From: Osedax fenrisi
Lineage: Eukaryota; Annelida; Polychaeta; Sabellida; Siboglinidae
Reading direction: 5' to 3'
NCBI GenBank assembly: GCA_964019155.1
Contig: OZ025243.1
Span: 26,834,944-26,898,943 of the forward strand
DNA length: 64,000 nt
Shown: piece after piece, positions 46,544 through 57,824 of the stretch
Layout: each line of letters starts with the position of its first letter
Position numbering within the stretch: the stretch's first letter is position 1
Notes under the pieces: model-generated
Database searches by the model: none
What the model saw: only the letters and a program-made list of their open reading frames with translations
Told to the model about the DNA's origin: nothing
Position numbers and translations under genes: made by a program

Positions 46544-46833
46544 GGAATATTCGACACGGTGCTGAGTCAAGAATTTACCAAACCGCACGGAAATAACCCG
46601 TATATCGCCCCTGCCCCTTCTACGATCTTTGCACGGCCCGATGCGTTCCTGAAACCTCGGCAGACGACATCGGCACGATCGTCTGCCGAACGATCGCCCG
46701 TGGAAGCGAATCGTCGGCCCCTAATAAAAGTGCGAAGACAATTCGCCTTCAGACAACACGGAGTAAAGCGGCCTGCGGACACTTCGCTCGATCATCTCAT
46801 GGAACATTTCGGAGATTGCATAGAGATCAACCG
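46544..46833 (+). CDS. Exon of the long gene
   Basis: Acceptor CATCAATTTCTACAG with a good pyrimidine tract, phase 0; donor GTATAT, phase 2. 96 codons: GIFDTVLSQEFTKPHGNNPY, STIFARPDAFLKPRQTTSAR, RRPLIKVRRQFAFRQHGVKR, SLDHLMEHFGDCIEIN. More basic than its neighbours. The next recognised exon starts in phase 1, so an exon is missing or one boundary is wrong. Confidence 0.7.
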
Positions 46834-47412
46834 GTATATTACTACCTAACGATTAATACGAAACTGTTTTCATTAAATCTTTAATATATCTATTTCAATA
46901 TTATTTCATTATTATTTTTATTTTTAATTATATATTTATATATATATAAATGAATATATTTGTATATTTTATACTATATGTTATTTTCTAACAATATACA
47001 TATAGTATTAATATAATTTATAAGATGTATACTATAACAATATATACAATAAAACTAGCTTGATAATGTGATATTTAAATTTAATAAAATAATAGAAACA
47101 GAGAATCGAGTAAAGATTTCAGAAGTAAAAGTTAGTAGACAAAATTAATTATTGAATAATTGTTTGTTCTTTTGTTATATGTTAAAGTTATCGCATAATA
47201 AATCGTAATATTACATAATAATAATAATGTTTACTTGCATTACGTTAATCTTTTATTTATACCTTGTTTTTGTTTTTGTTTTTAATTCATTATTCTCGTT
47301 TTCGTTCTTATTTATGTATTGCCATGTGCTCCCGTGAGGGTGGCCACACTTTAAGTGCCGATAACCCTAAGCATCTACCTAGGTATAACCTATATCTACC
47401 CTAACCCTTCAG
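46834..47412. other. AT-rich intron
   Basis: A small GC-richer patch at 47325-47390 might hide a short exon but has no frame fitting both neighbours. Confidence 0.4.
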
Positions 47413-47520
47413 GTGAAGTGAACCTTACGCGCTCGGAGTCGTGTTCTAGTGTTGATCCGTCACGCAGAACGCTGAGCACAATCAATAGTTCTTACGCGGA
47501 CAGTCCGCCTGCGCTGATTG
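47413..47520 (+). CDS. Exon of the long gene, phase 1-1
   Basis: Acceptor ACCCTAACCCTTCAG; 108 nt reading EVNLTRSESCSSVDPSRRTL, STINSSYADSPPALI; donor GTTAGT. Phase 1 at both ends, so it could be skipped without a frameshift. Ser-rich, disordered. Confidence 0.65.
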
Positions 47521-47532
47521 GTTAGTAGTGCG

Positions 47533-48398
47533 TGCACAGTTAACAAAATCAGATTCCTATTTGTGTTTTGATCGTTTCTTGGGTGTATTAATGAGAATCG
47601 GTTTTAAATCGGTTCCTAAAATTTAAGTTTAGGAATCGATTTATTTGAAACCGATTCCTAAACTATTAATATAGGAATTGATTTATCTTAAGTTGTTGAT
47701 GTAAGTTGAACGTAAGTTTAGATGTAAAATATAATATTAAAATAAATACTAGTATTGTAGCAAAGTATTAACTCATATATTATAATGTATTATATAATTT
47801 CATTTAAGTTAGATTTAAAACTTAAATTTAATAATAATAACATTATAATATTTAATACAATATGTAATAAATATTCAACTATAAAATATATATTCAATAT
47901 TGAGCAATTAGTTCAACATGATTCCAATTATATTATTAATATAATTATGATTACAATTTTAGTTCAATGTGTCACTTAAATGAGATTATGATAATTTAGA
48001 AAAATACATAGGATTACATAAATAATTTTAGTTTTAAAAATAATATTTTATATATTAAAATCAGTATATAAACTTAAATAACAAATTAAAATAATAATTA
48101 ATAATTAATTTGCATAGATACAAATTAAATCAACATATTAAAATAATTAAAAGGTGTATTATTTTATTCTTTCTATATTAACCGATTCTAAAAAAATTAG
48201 TTTAGGAATCGTTTTTAAAAACCGATTCTCAATAATTAGTTTTGAAATCGATTATATAGATTCCTGAACGGTAAAATGTAGGTATCGTTTTTATAAACCG
48301 TTTTCTAAACAAACTTTACGGGAATCTGTTTCCAATTTGAATCCGATTCCTATAATTAAATAGGAATAGTAGGAATCAAAGTTGTGTAACTGTGAACG
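47533..48398. mobile_element. Candidate TIR element family F
   Basis: Left end CACAGTTAACAAAATCAGATTCCTAT and right end GTAGGAATCAAAGTTGTGTAACTGTG are imperfect inverted repeats. Both ends carry multiple inverted copies of AAACCGATTCCTAAA. The interior is AT-rich without coding potential. About 865 bp; single copy in the window. Confidence 0.6.
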
Positions 48399-48731
48399 TG
48401 GTAATCAGAGTGATAGTTATAAAGTTGATTTATTAATGTAGGATATTAGTATGATATATCATTATAATTTATTATAATATTATTTAATATACATCAGATT
48501 AAATATAATTATATACATCAATATCTATAGATGTATACAAATTAATAGTAATATATATATACCCTATAGGTATATAGGAACTATAGTATAGGGTATAGTG
48601 AAATAGAATATAATAATTATTATGTTCATAATTATCATCATTTATATATATATGTATATATATATATATATTATTATTATTATTAACAAGAATCTTGGAT
48701 GTTAAATAATCAACACGTGATCGTCCGCTAG

Positions 48732-48887
48732 GTTCGCAGCCTACTACGACGAGTGGTGGCAGCACCGACTACACGGCTAACACAGGGGGAAGCACTAGTA
48801 CGGGTGCGGCTATACCTTCCACTTCTATCTCCGAGTTCAGTCAGTCCTACGACGCGAATCACACTCAGGAAGTGTACGCTATTATCG
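48732..48887 (+). CDS. Exon of the long gene, phase 1-1
   Basis: Acceptor GATCGTCCGCTAG (phase 1): SQPTTTSGGSTDYTANTGGS, TSTGAAIPSTSISEFSQSYD, ANHTQEVYAII; donor GTTAGT. A downstream CGCAG acceptor is in the same frame but wrong phase. A longer frame also crosses this exon but reads into (GT)n, so I reject it. Ser/Thr/Gly-rich. Confidence 0.65.
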
Positions 48888-49348
48888 GTTAGTGTGTGTG
48901 GGGTGTGGGTGTGTGGGTGTGGGTGTGTGTGGTGTGCGTGTGGGGTTTGTGGGGGACCCCCACTGGAGGTGGGTGTGAAAGGTATATTATCTTATTATTG
49001 TGTTAATGTATGTGAGGGATGTTGTTGTCTACGGGTGTGTGAGGGGATGTATTTGTATAAGAAAGTGTGTATATATGTGTGAACACGTGATATGACCTGT
49101 AATTTCATGTTTATGTGTATGCTGAAACATTATATATATAATGTAGATTAAAATGTAAACATAGATTACTTATAATAATACATACTTGTAATTATATAAT
49201 TAATTAACCACTAAACGTTAACTCTCTTAACTTTATATTTATTTGTGTATATAAGGATTACAATTCATAATTAATATTAAATATAACATTCGTATATTAG
49301 ATAAGACTCAATTGATAAATCACTAAATTATTGTTATTAATTATGCAG

Positions 49349-49752
49349 AAAAATACACCGGGCGAAAATCGAACGAAATTGGAAACTCCAGTCTGACAAT
49401 GACGTCGAATAGCTCTTACTACTTCCGCAACAACAACAACAGCAATATCAATACTAGTAATATTGACAGCAACAATAGTAATAGCAATAATAGTAATAAC
49501 GACATGTCGTTAGTGACATGTTGTAACTTCAACAGCCATGACAATAGCCACGATAATAATAATAGTTATATTAATAACTTCGGTGTCAATAACAATAACA
49601 ATAACAATAACAATAATAATACTGACGACTACAACATCAACAATTGTGATAGTAATAGCGCCAATAACAATAATAACACTAGTAATAGTAACATTAGTAA
49701 TGGATACACATCGAATAACACTAACGCCATCGACGACAAAAGCAGCGATATC

Positions 49753-49784
<32 letters not shown>

Positions 49785-50343
49785 CTCCGCTACGACAACC
49801 ATGCCCCTACCGGCGGAATGTTTCAAATCTTTCACAGGTTTCACCGCCTACAAACGTACAGATCCGCGAGGCGAACACTTCGCAGACGACGTATCCGAGG
49901 ATAGTTACACCCCCTCCGAAAAGAAGACGTCAATCAGCCCGATAGATGGCGATACCGGTGGTCAACAGTATCCGGGTTCTCGTCAACAACAACAACAACC
50001 CGAAGAATCGGACTCATCGGGAGCGCTGTACTCGAGCCAAACTCTGGATAAGTTCTTAGAGAAGATAGAACATCGGTTGGAGAACCCAGTATCGGCAGGA
50101 GATATCGACGGAGGACATCTTTTCTCATGCAATCAACCGCACACCTCCGCACAGGGATCATCCGCGGTAGATGAAGGACATACCCGGGCTAAACAAACTG
50201 GGGAACTAGTAGATATTATGCTAACCCCGTTGTTGAACAGCTTCGAGATAAGGAATTCCACTGATTCGGAGAGCGAGGATGAGGGTTGTACCCCAGTCAG
50301 GGAATATTATAATCCGGGTTTCTGTTTCGACGACACGAATAAG
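49349..50343 (+). CDS. Large exon with Asn-rich, prion-like segment
   Basis: Acceptor TTAATTATGCAG, phase 1, giving EKYTGRKSNEIGNSSLTMTS across the junction. Residues about 20-150 are extremely Asn/Ser-rich with runs of eleven Asn coded by mixed AAC/AAT, so selection or repeat slippage maintains Asn rather than one codon. Then FKSFTGFTAYKRTDPRGEHF, EDSYTPSEKKTSISPIDGD, a QQQQQ run, SSQTLDKFLEKIEHRLENPV (helix), and GELVDIMLTPLLNSFEIRN before acidic DSESEDEGCTPVREY. Donor GTATTA in phase 0 after DDTNK. 332 codons. No known domain. Confidence 0.8.
49420..49800 (+). repeat. (AAC/AAT)n coding low-complexity tract
   Basis: Asn codons interspersed with AGT/AGC and GAC. The longest pure stretches are at 49588-49619 and 49753-49784. 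Confidence 0.85.
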
Positions 50344-50374
50344 GTATTACACTAATCTATAGATTGAACTATAG

Positions 50375-50378
50375 CTAA

Positions 50379-50412
<34 letters not shown>
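50375..50412. repeat. (AT)n tract in the short intron 50344-50588
   Basis: Follows the exon end by about 35 bp. Confidence 0.9.
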
Positions 50413-50417
<5 letters not shown>

Positions 50418-50588
50418 CTACGTTTTATTTAATTACTATATTTTAAATATTATTTACATTTTTATTAAAAATTTAATATTTATATATTACACAAATAATA
50501 TTCCCACGGGCACACTGTGTTACGTAATTATAACTATTATAATAATTATTATTGTTCATACTTTTCTCATCGATTACTAATGTTTAAG

Positions 50589-51386
50589 GATAACACACGA
50601 ACACCGGATGTAAATAATAACGCCTACGAACAGCCAGCCTGGACATACGAGTGCTCCGGGCGAATACGAGGTCAAGCCGGGTTCACGGAGGAGATGATGC
50701 GAGGTCACAGGATGAGAACCGCCTCCGCGCATGCGCAACCAGCTGTAGAGTTTACCGCGGCGATCGATACGTCGTGCCCGGTCTCTTATAGTTCTCCGTT
50801 AGACCGCGAGAGGCGCTCCGAGCCTTGTTCATCACGTGATAGGTTATCGTACGGCGGCGTTAGCGGCATGTCGAGCGGTTCCGTGACGGATAACAAGACC
50901 CATTCCGCTAGTAATTCTTCAATTAGCCGCGAGGGGCGAACTAATTCGACTAGTAGTTCTTCATTTACTCGCAAGGAGTGTACGTACACACCTCCGTTCA
51001 GTGATAGGTCGCGGTACAACAGTAGCTTAACGGATGATACCGCCACCGATACGGCATCATACGAGACTAGCGAGCTTTCCGATGAAGCTTCTCACCGTCG
51101 CCGCCAGGAAAGCTCTAGTTCATCGTACTCTCGCCAGGATCGCTCTAGTTCATCGTATTCTCGCCAGGGTCGCTCTAGTTCATCGTATTCTCGCCAGGAG
51201 AGCTCTAGTTCTCGATGCTATTCTCGACTAGGGAGCTCGACGTCGAATAGTACATCCTGTGAAGACGTTAGATCTGCACCACTATCTGCCTTCAGCATGT
51301 CTCGTGCAGGACACATGGATAGACAACAACTGAACGATGTGGTCGGTGACCAAAGAGGTCAAACTACAAGGTCATCGAGAAGTGAG
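50589..51386 (+). CDS. Ser/Arg-rich exon with 10-residue repeats
   Basis: Acceptor GATTACTAATGTTTAAG with a branch-point-like TACTAAT, phase 0; donor GTTAGT, phase 0; 266 codons. DNTRTPDVNNNAYEQPAWTY, Ser-rich blocks, TSELSDEASHRRRQESSSSS, then 30-bp units coding RQxxSSSSYS at 51102-51191. Ends RQQLNDVVGDQRGQTTRSSR SE. SR-like and strongly disordered; phosphorylation is likely but inferred. Confidence 0.8.
51102..51211 (+). repeat. 30-bp coding tandem repeat, about 3.7 units
   Basis: Unit CGCCAGGATCGCTCTAGTTC + ATCGTATTCT, starts at 51102, 51132, 51162 and 51192 (partial). Confidence 0.9.
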
Positions 51387-51473
51387 GTTAGTCAATAATC
51401 ATGTATTTATTATATTATACTTATATACTATTTCATACTATATAGATAGTATAATATATCATGCAATCTATAG

Positions 51474-51608
51474 AATCATTTTGACCGTATGAATGAAACG
51501 GTTTCAGAAATAGACGGATGCTTGCAGCGATGTTTTAAAGAATCTAGAGCAGCTGATTGGCTGAAAGATGTCAGACATCGAATGGTACCGGAAACATATA
51601 AACCGAAG
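51474..51608 (+). CDS. Exon of the long gene, phase 0-0
   Basis: Acceptor GCAATCTATAG: NHFDRMNETVSEIDGCLQRC, FKESRAADWLKDVRHRMVPE, TYKPK; donor GTAAAT. A nearer acceptor GGTTTCAG (51507) would need phase 1. Helical composition, more conserved-looking than the Ser-rich exons. 45 codons. Confidence 0.65.
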
Positions 51609-51844
51609 GTAAATTATGATAATGTATATCATATTCATACATATTTATATTATGTATTATGCATAATATATATATTTATTTATAATTTTAAACTTCGAAA
51701 AATAATCACTGGAAAGTATATATTTCTTGTGTTTTACAATCCAGAATGTAACCCATATAAACCGCATATTTAACGTAGATATATATATTCTATAAATGTC
51801 CTCTCCTTTGTGCCACTAAACATATCTTAAACGAGAGCCTTATC

Positions 51845-52404
51845 CACTCCGAATACTGACATTTACACTGACACGTATACTGACACTTATACTGATACTG
51901 ACACTGGCACATATACTGATACTAACACGGATAATTATACTTATACTTATACTGTTACTGGAACTGACACCTATACTGATACTGGAACTGACACCTATAC
52001 TTATACTGAAACTGACACCTCTACTGATACTGACCCCGGTAATTACACTGAAACTTATACTGATACTGACACTGGCACCTCTACTGATACTGACACCGAT
52101 AATTATACTGACACTTATACTGGTACTTACACTGACACTTATACTGATACTGACACTGGTACCTCTACTGATACTGGCACCTCTACTGATACTAAAACTG
52201 ACACTGGTACCTCTACTGATACTGACCCCGATAATGACACTGACACCTATACTGACCAGATAATGACACTGACACATCTACTGACCCCGATAATGACACT
52301 GACATTGAAACCTATACTGACCCCTATAATGACACTGACACCGATACTGACCCCGATAATGACACTGACACCTATACTAACACCGATAATGACACTGACA
52401 CCCA
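51845..52404. repeat. (ACTGAC/ACTGAT)n 6-bp-based minisatellite, about 560 bp
   Basis: Hexamer units with higher-order blocks (ACCTCTACTGATACTGACAC, CCCGATAATGACACTGAC). Two plus-strand frames and one minus frame are open. The Thr/Asp-rich plus frame is interrupted by a one-base shift at 52253-52260, and none joins upstream in phase. I take it as intronic, ending exactly at the acceptor CTGACACCCAG. Confidence 0.9.
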
Positions 52405-52405
52405 G

Positions 52406-52540
52406 CTGTCCGTAGAGGAGGATATCTTGACCCAAGTGTCCGAAGATTTTCGCCACATCTGCGCTGCCGAATCAGCTACTATGGATTGTATCCTAGAGTC
52501 CATCGACAGCGGAGAGTGTTCCAGCGTGGATGTTAGCTAA
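52406..52540 (+). CDS. Terminal exon of the long gene
   Basis: Acceptor ACTGACACCCAG, phase 0, joining 51474-51608 in frame. 44 codons: LSVEEDILTQVSEDFRHICA, AESATMDCILESIDSGECSS, VDVS and TAA at 52538-52540. Acidic helical end. If the minisatellite upstream were coding, the frame would have to shift at 52253-52260. Confidence 0.7.
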   Translation: MSVEEDILTQVSEDFRHICAAESATMDCILESIDSGECSSVDVS

Positions 52541-53252
52541 GTACCGCGGGTACCTAAGTTCCTCGGGTACACGAGTACCTAAGGTAGTACTCGCCAGTAC
52601 CCGCCAGTACCCGCTTAATAGATAGGAAGTTTGTTTCATCGTTCGGTTTTATCGCTTCATCGCTGCTTTGTTTACTCGCTGATTCCCCCGTGTCTAATTA
52701 TACTGTGTTTTGCGGCGTGCGGCGCGCGTTTGTTTCTTGTTGTCGTGTTGTTGTTTATGTATATATGAGTGCGTTCGTCATATATCAATTGAATTAGGAA
52801 TATATCAGATACGAATACTAAAGTTCAAAATGTATATTCTTGTATTTTATTTTATCAAATTAATTTAATTTTAGTATATTATGTTAAAAATATAAATAAT
52901 GATATATACTTTGATATATTGAATTTTTAAATCCAGTTTTACGTTCATAATTTAATAATTAATAATTAACCTCAAAATGCATCATAATATATTTTGTATC
53001 TCTATGTTTAGTGCATAACAAACCGTATATCATCATCATCATCATCATATATATATATTTATTTATATTATTTTGTTTATCGTTTTATTTTCGTTTTATA
53101 GTCTTCTCGTTGACGTCGAGCGATTATGTGTTTCATGTATGCGAAGTGGTTAACCTACCAACAATACACGAGTAACGACAGCCACCGTATCCCACACCGT
53201 ATCCCACACCGTATCCCACACCGTATCCCACACCTTACACACGTGATTACAG
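52541..53252. other. Intergenic or 3' UTR sequence
   Basis: GC-richer at first with repeated GTACCCGCC/GGGTACNNGAGTACC units (52541-52620) that can pair, then AT-rich. Four 12-bp CCGTATCCCACA units at 53185-53232. Confidence 0.5.
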
Positions 53253-53364
53253 GAACACTTGCAGATAGACAACATGAGCGCGAGGTTGGCGGTCATCAAG
53301 CAGAGCTACGAGAACATCAGCGCTCGCTGTTCTCTGGTCAAGGACAGAACAGCTAGACGGCGGG
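53253..53364 (+). CDS. Exon of helical protein gene
   Basis: Acceptor CACACGTGATTACAG; EHLQIDNMSARLAVIKQSYE, NISARCSLVKDRTARRR; donor GTACGT in phase 1. Heptad-like spacing of hydrophobic residues suggests a coiled coil. Another open frame over the same bases ends in a stop at 53354 and has no coiled-coil character. Probably the same gene as 55211-55327. Confidence 0.55.
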
Positions 53365-53425
53365 GTACGTCACGTGGTTAGTCAGAGTTACGTAATACAT
53401 GGGATACGTGTCACGTGTGTGTATA

Positions 53426-53524
53426 CAGTTAACTTTCCAAAACTCATAATTTAAGGTATCGACAAAAATGTCTAATATATCGATTTTCTGATATATCGAA
53501 TTATTGTTAGTGGGGTTTCTGATA
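53426..53524. mobile_element. Left part of a pogo-like element interrupted by family A
   Basis: ACAGTTAACTTTCCAAAACTC and ATATCGATTTTCTGATATAT at the left; the right end GATATCGAGAGTTTACTGTA lies at 54486-54505, beyond a 949-bp family A insertion. The ends are inverted repeats of the same style as the element at 25507. Confidence 0.7.
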
Positions 53525-54473
53525 TAGGGGAAGTCTCCGATTACCAACCACTAAATGATTATTTGTAATAACTTATTCAATAATAAATATATTTATTTGA
53601 AATTTTATAATTAGGGTAATATTATGGCAATGAATAATGTGGCTATTTTAAATGTTTGCTATAATTATATTTACAATAATAAACAGGGGGGTAGGTAATC
53701 GGATACATGTACCTAATACCGACCCCCTTCTCCTATTACTGACCCCCTAAAATAAAAGTGATATAAATAATTTTAATATTATAATATCCAATAAAATAGT
53801 AGATATACATAAATATAATTAATTATAATATTCACGTAATTTATTTTGTATTGAATTTATGTTTTAATAGTAATATTAAATTTAAATTTAAACTTTATAG
53901 TAATTATATTAAAATAGTGTACATTATTATTTAATATTTATTTATTAATCAGTATGTATATATTCAATTGGAATCATGAATCCTATATCTATATCAATGA
54001 TACATAAACAAATTACGACATATTTTAAAGTAAAATACAAATCTATTTTGATTGGATATTATAAATCACATGGGGTCGGTATTAGGGTCATTTAGGGTGT
54101 CGGTAATAGGAAAATCATATGGGTTGCTATAATTAAGATATATTGGTTAATAGTTATTCAAATTAAATTATTTTAATAATAGTAATAAAGATATTATTGA
54201 TCTAAAATATTATGCTCGTAGTATTAAGTTTTCTTTTAATTAATAAAGAAATTACAATGATTTAAAAAAAGTTTTAAAAAAATATTTAAAAATTAAAAAG
54301 AGAATATTACATTTTATCAAATAACAATTGTAAGATTAAATATTTTGTAAAACAAAATACTTATTCATATTTATCATTAAAAATTACTAACAGTTCGTGT
54401 ATATATTATTTTTTGATATATCTTATATTTACTGAAATACGAGAGGGGGACTTGAATCGGGGACTTTCCCCTA
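53525..54473 (-). mobile_element. TIR element family A, copy 4 (reverse, full length)
   Basis: Reverse complement of copy 2: TAGGGGAAGTCTCCGATTACC at one end, CGGGGACTTTCCCCTA at the other, with TA on both sides (53523-53524, 54474-54475). Internal GACCCCCT/GGGGTCGG motifs in the mirrored order. Sits inside a pogo-like element. Confidence 0.85.
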
Positions 54474-54500
54474 TAGAGAGTCTGGGATATCGAGAGTTTA

Positions 54501-54505
<5 letters not shown>
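54474..54505. mobile_element. Right end of the interrupted pogo-like element
   Basis: GATATCGAGAGTTTACTGTA; partner of 53426-53524. Followed by (AT)n at 54505-54553. Confidence 0.7.
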
Positions 54506-54553
<48 letters not shown>

Positions 54554-54557
<4 letters not shown>

Positions 54558-55126
54558 AGTGTGTGACGCATATATGATGTTTTTGTATTTATGTTTTAAA
54601 GTATTATCTTTATTACTAAGCTATAGCTAATATATAAGTGTATAACTATGTCACTTTAATTGAAATAGTTGCGGTAAATGAAAACAATGAGAAATCTTGG
54701 GTTTGTAAACAATAATATAGCATCTTAACTTTCGTAAGTATTCATATAATTATAATACGAGTATCTTTAATTATATGTAAGTGTCTATATAGCATATATG
54801 CTTTCCCTTAATAACATAAATATTATATATTTATTTGTAATATTAGATATTATAAAAAATTGTTTCTTTATTTTATTTTTGATATTAAATGTATGATAAT
54901 ACTATAATTTATATATAGATATATATATATATGTATTACAATAATTATATATTTTGTATTAATCTAATATTTTCGAACACAAAGAGTAATTGCATTTTTT
55001 AAATTAATAGTTTATATAACTTATTTTCCAGTAATTTAAAACTATGAGTATCACATTAATTAGCATCCTATAGGATACTAACTATAGTTGGTATATTATA
55101 AAATAGATATTATACATAGCCTTTAG

Positions 55127-55170
<44 letters not shown>

Positions 55171-55210
55171 CTAGCAGTTATTATTAGTAATAATGATTAC
55201 ACTACACCAG
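54554..55210. other. AT-rich intron
   Basis: (AT)n near 55132-55166. No other feature. Confidence 0.5.
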
Positions 55211-55327
55211 AACGACCAGGACGTGTTATCTTTACAAGATTACAAAGGAATATTGGACACAAACAATGACCAGTTCTACAGTCTGCTCGGCGACATCCGG
55301 TCTAAGATGAGCAGTGTTGATGTGTAA
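55211..55327 (+). CDS. Terminal exon of helical protein gene
   Basis: Acceptor ATTACACTACACCAG, 38 codons: NDQDVLSLQDYKGILDTNND, QFYSLLGDIRSKMSSVDV, stop TAA 55325-55327. Helical, charged, no low complexity. The phase-0 entry does not match the phase-1 end of 53364, so at least one exon between is missed. Confidence 0.6.
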   Translation, partial: NDQDVLSLQDYKGILDTNNDQFYSLLGDIRSKMSSVDV

Positions 55328-56064
55328 ACATCGCACCGCCCAGTGTGCGGCACACACTATAGGGCACACACTCGCACACACTCGTACGCGCACACACACC
55401 CACACACGGAGAATACTTCTAACGGAAAAGTATTGAAGAGAAATGTTCATAATGTTTTTACTATATGTTAAACTATTTTAGTATATTGTATACAATAGTA
55501 TATAATATTGTATACAACTATAGTTATAATATATACACGTGTGTTTAATTTAGTTTATATTAATAGGCATTATTAGCATTATTACCTACCACTATTATAT
55601 TTATATACGCATATTTTTTTATAATAAAGTTGTTGCATATATTTATTTATAATTATTCTACCATAACTGCATAACCCATAACTACAATACTATATTAATA
55701 TTTAATGTGGATAATTCTAAAAGTTGTCACTAGTACTATAGTCATCTTACCTGCCTATCTAATACGTTGTTGATTAACACTTTTGTTACGTAACACATCA
55801 TCGCTGACTTACCTAATCGTTATGCATCGCCTATATTCATGAATGAATGAATGAATTTTATTAACCGAATATTGGCTATAATAATCGGAGGGATACCCAG
55901 AAGCTATGTTTAGTTTATACTAAGGATACCCTTAATAAAATAATAATAATAATAATAATAAAATATAGGTAGGTTACCTAATTACGTAACACATACACAC
56001 TATGACATCATACTAACCGCGGACACTGTAGTAATAGTATACTATTACTATGTATACATGTAAG
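55328..56064. other. Intergenic, AT-rich, with a possible retroposon end
   Basis: (AC)n/(GT)-rich patch at 55345-55410. TGAATGAATGAATGAATTTTATT at 55838-55860 and (AAT)n at 55936-55962 look like ends of a small retroposon, not identified. Confidence 0.4.
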
Positions 56065-56112
56065 GCACGCCGTGGTGGTAGGCACGATGTACAGGATCAC
56101 GGGTATACCTCC
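56065..56112 (+). CDS. Candidate small exon, phase 2-2
   Basis: Acceptor TATACATGTAAG, 48 nt, strong donor GTAAGT. Phase 2 reads HAVVVGTMYRITGIPP, a folded-protein-like segment. GC-rich island in AT-rich DNA. No adjacent exon confirms it. Confidence 0.35.
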
Positions 56113-56920
56113 GTAAGTTATCTAGTGACGTCATAGATAATCGTGATAACAATTATGTATTAAGGTTTTGATATTTCCTAAAAGGCTTCAAATATGATAA
56201 CATGTTGTCTATTGTTGTCTTCTATATATGCGTTACTATCGCGATCTCTTATTACATAACTATCTACTAATTACCCGTAATCGTTAACTTAACTTAATCG
56301 ATACTAGATATTGTTATCTGATATTATCTTAAGATAATAAGATAATACATATATTATCTTGCTCCCATAGGGGAATGCGAAAACGGCTTGATGACATATA
56401 TGTCGTAAGGATATAGCCATCAACTATATATAGAGTTATAACTATAGTTATAGCTCTTATATTTAAAAGTAAAATATTGTTTATTGACTATTAACTAGAT
56501 TATCTATTAATAGATTATGGCAATTAACATGCTATATTATTGATTAGATAGATAGTATGCAGTATTTGCACTTTGAAGTAGTGAAATGCAGATATGTATA
56601 TCCATACGTTGTATGTATACATTTATGGTATACTTAGGTAGGTAGGTATAGATCAATAAGTTAATCAAACAACAATAGCATTATAAATGCAGCTGACATT
56701 ATTAAGTATTTCTAGAGGAGATATATATCTCCTCTATATATATATATTCTATAAGGGATATCAAACTCTAAATAGTACAATAAAAATAACATATATATTA
56801 ATCAAATAACATTTATAATACCGGATAGGTCGATGCCCGTAAGAATAACAACGCTTATACCAGAGGTGTGCACCAGTTTGTTACTAGAACAACAATACAT
56901 ATATAAACACGAACTATAGT
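56113..56920. other. AT-rich sequence
   Basis: No exon or element recognised; several short inverted repeats (e.g. around 56713-56735, GAGGAGATATATATCTCCTC). Confidence 0.5.
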
Positions 56921-57780
56921 TAGGGAAAAGTAGTTGTAAAAATGGTATGCAAGTGGCGTATTTACAACGTTGTAAATGTGGGTGCAAATAAAAACTATTG
57001 CATATACACCAATCTCAATCTATAATTACAACTTTTTTATGAATATCCAAAAAAAAATAGTGCATATATATATATGTATACACCAATCTCCAACTATAAA
57101 TATAACTTGTTTAATGTCAAAAAAAATAAAAAATAGTGCATATACACCAATCTCCACCTATAAATACAACTTATTTAATGTAAACAAATAGTGCATATAC
57201 ACCAATCTCCACCTATAAATACAACTTGTTTAATTTAAAAAAATAAAAAATAGTTCATATACACCAATCTCCACCTATAAATACAACTTGATTAATGTAA
57301 AATATATAAAAATAGTGCATATACATCAAATATGTATATTTTCTTATTATCAATATAATTATGATTATAATTGTTGTTCAAGATGAAACTTGAATAAAAT
57401 AAGTGTGATTTTGTAACAGACTATAATGATTATTCAATAAAATATGAATTTTAAAATAATAACTTATTTATTAAAAATAGAATATTTAATTAAATATAAA
57501 ATTAAAAAATAATTTATAATTAATTTATATTAGTAATAAGTTAATAAATATATTAAAATAAAGAAAAAATAAAATATTATAATAATTAGGATTACATTAA
57601 ATACAATTTAAATAAATATATATATATTATTAATTTATTTATTTCATGTTTACAGTGATTAAAATTAATATTATTATAAAGTATTACAACTATAAAAATA
57701 AATAGTGTATTTACACTATGTTAACCTATTTTTACAACCAATTACAACCAATCGCAACCTAATACACCTACTTTGGTTTC
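56920..57780. mobile_element. Candidate inverted-repeat element with internal tandem array
   Basis: AGTTGTAAAAATGGTATGC near 56930 is mirrored by CTATTTTTACAACCAATTAC near 57727. Between them lies the 55-65-bp tandem array (57000-57330) and AT-rich DNA. Ends uncertain. Confidence 0.4.
56996..57332. repeat. Tandem array, about 5-6 units of 55-65 bp
   Basis: Each unit contains GCATATACACCAATCTCCAC and CTATAAATACAACTTGTTTA plus a variable A-rich spacer that accounts for the length differences. Confidence 0.9.
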
Positions 57781-57824
57781 TTGGGACCTTTATGATCCAA
57801 ATCAATAAAATCATTAACTAGCAT

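Noticed and set aside
48753..49082. 109-residue plus-strand frame through 48.75-49.08 kb
   Set aside because: Runs past a good GTTAGT donor into (GT)n sequence. The alternative frame joins both neighbouring exons in phase.
53126..53356. 76-residue frame with HRIP repeats
   Set aside because: Driven by four 12-bp repeats in the probable intron. The coiled-coil frame after the acceptor at 53252 is more protein-like and has a donor.
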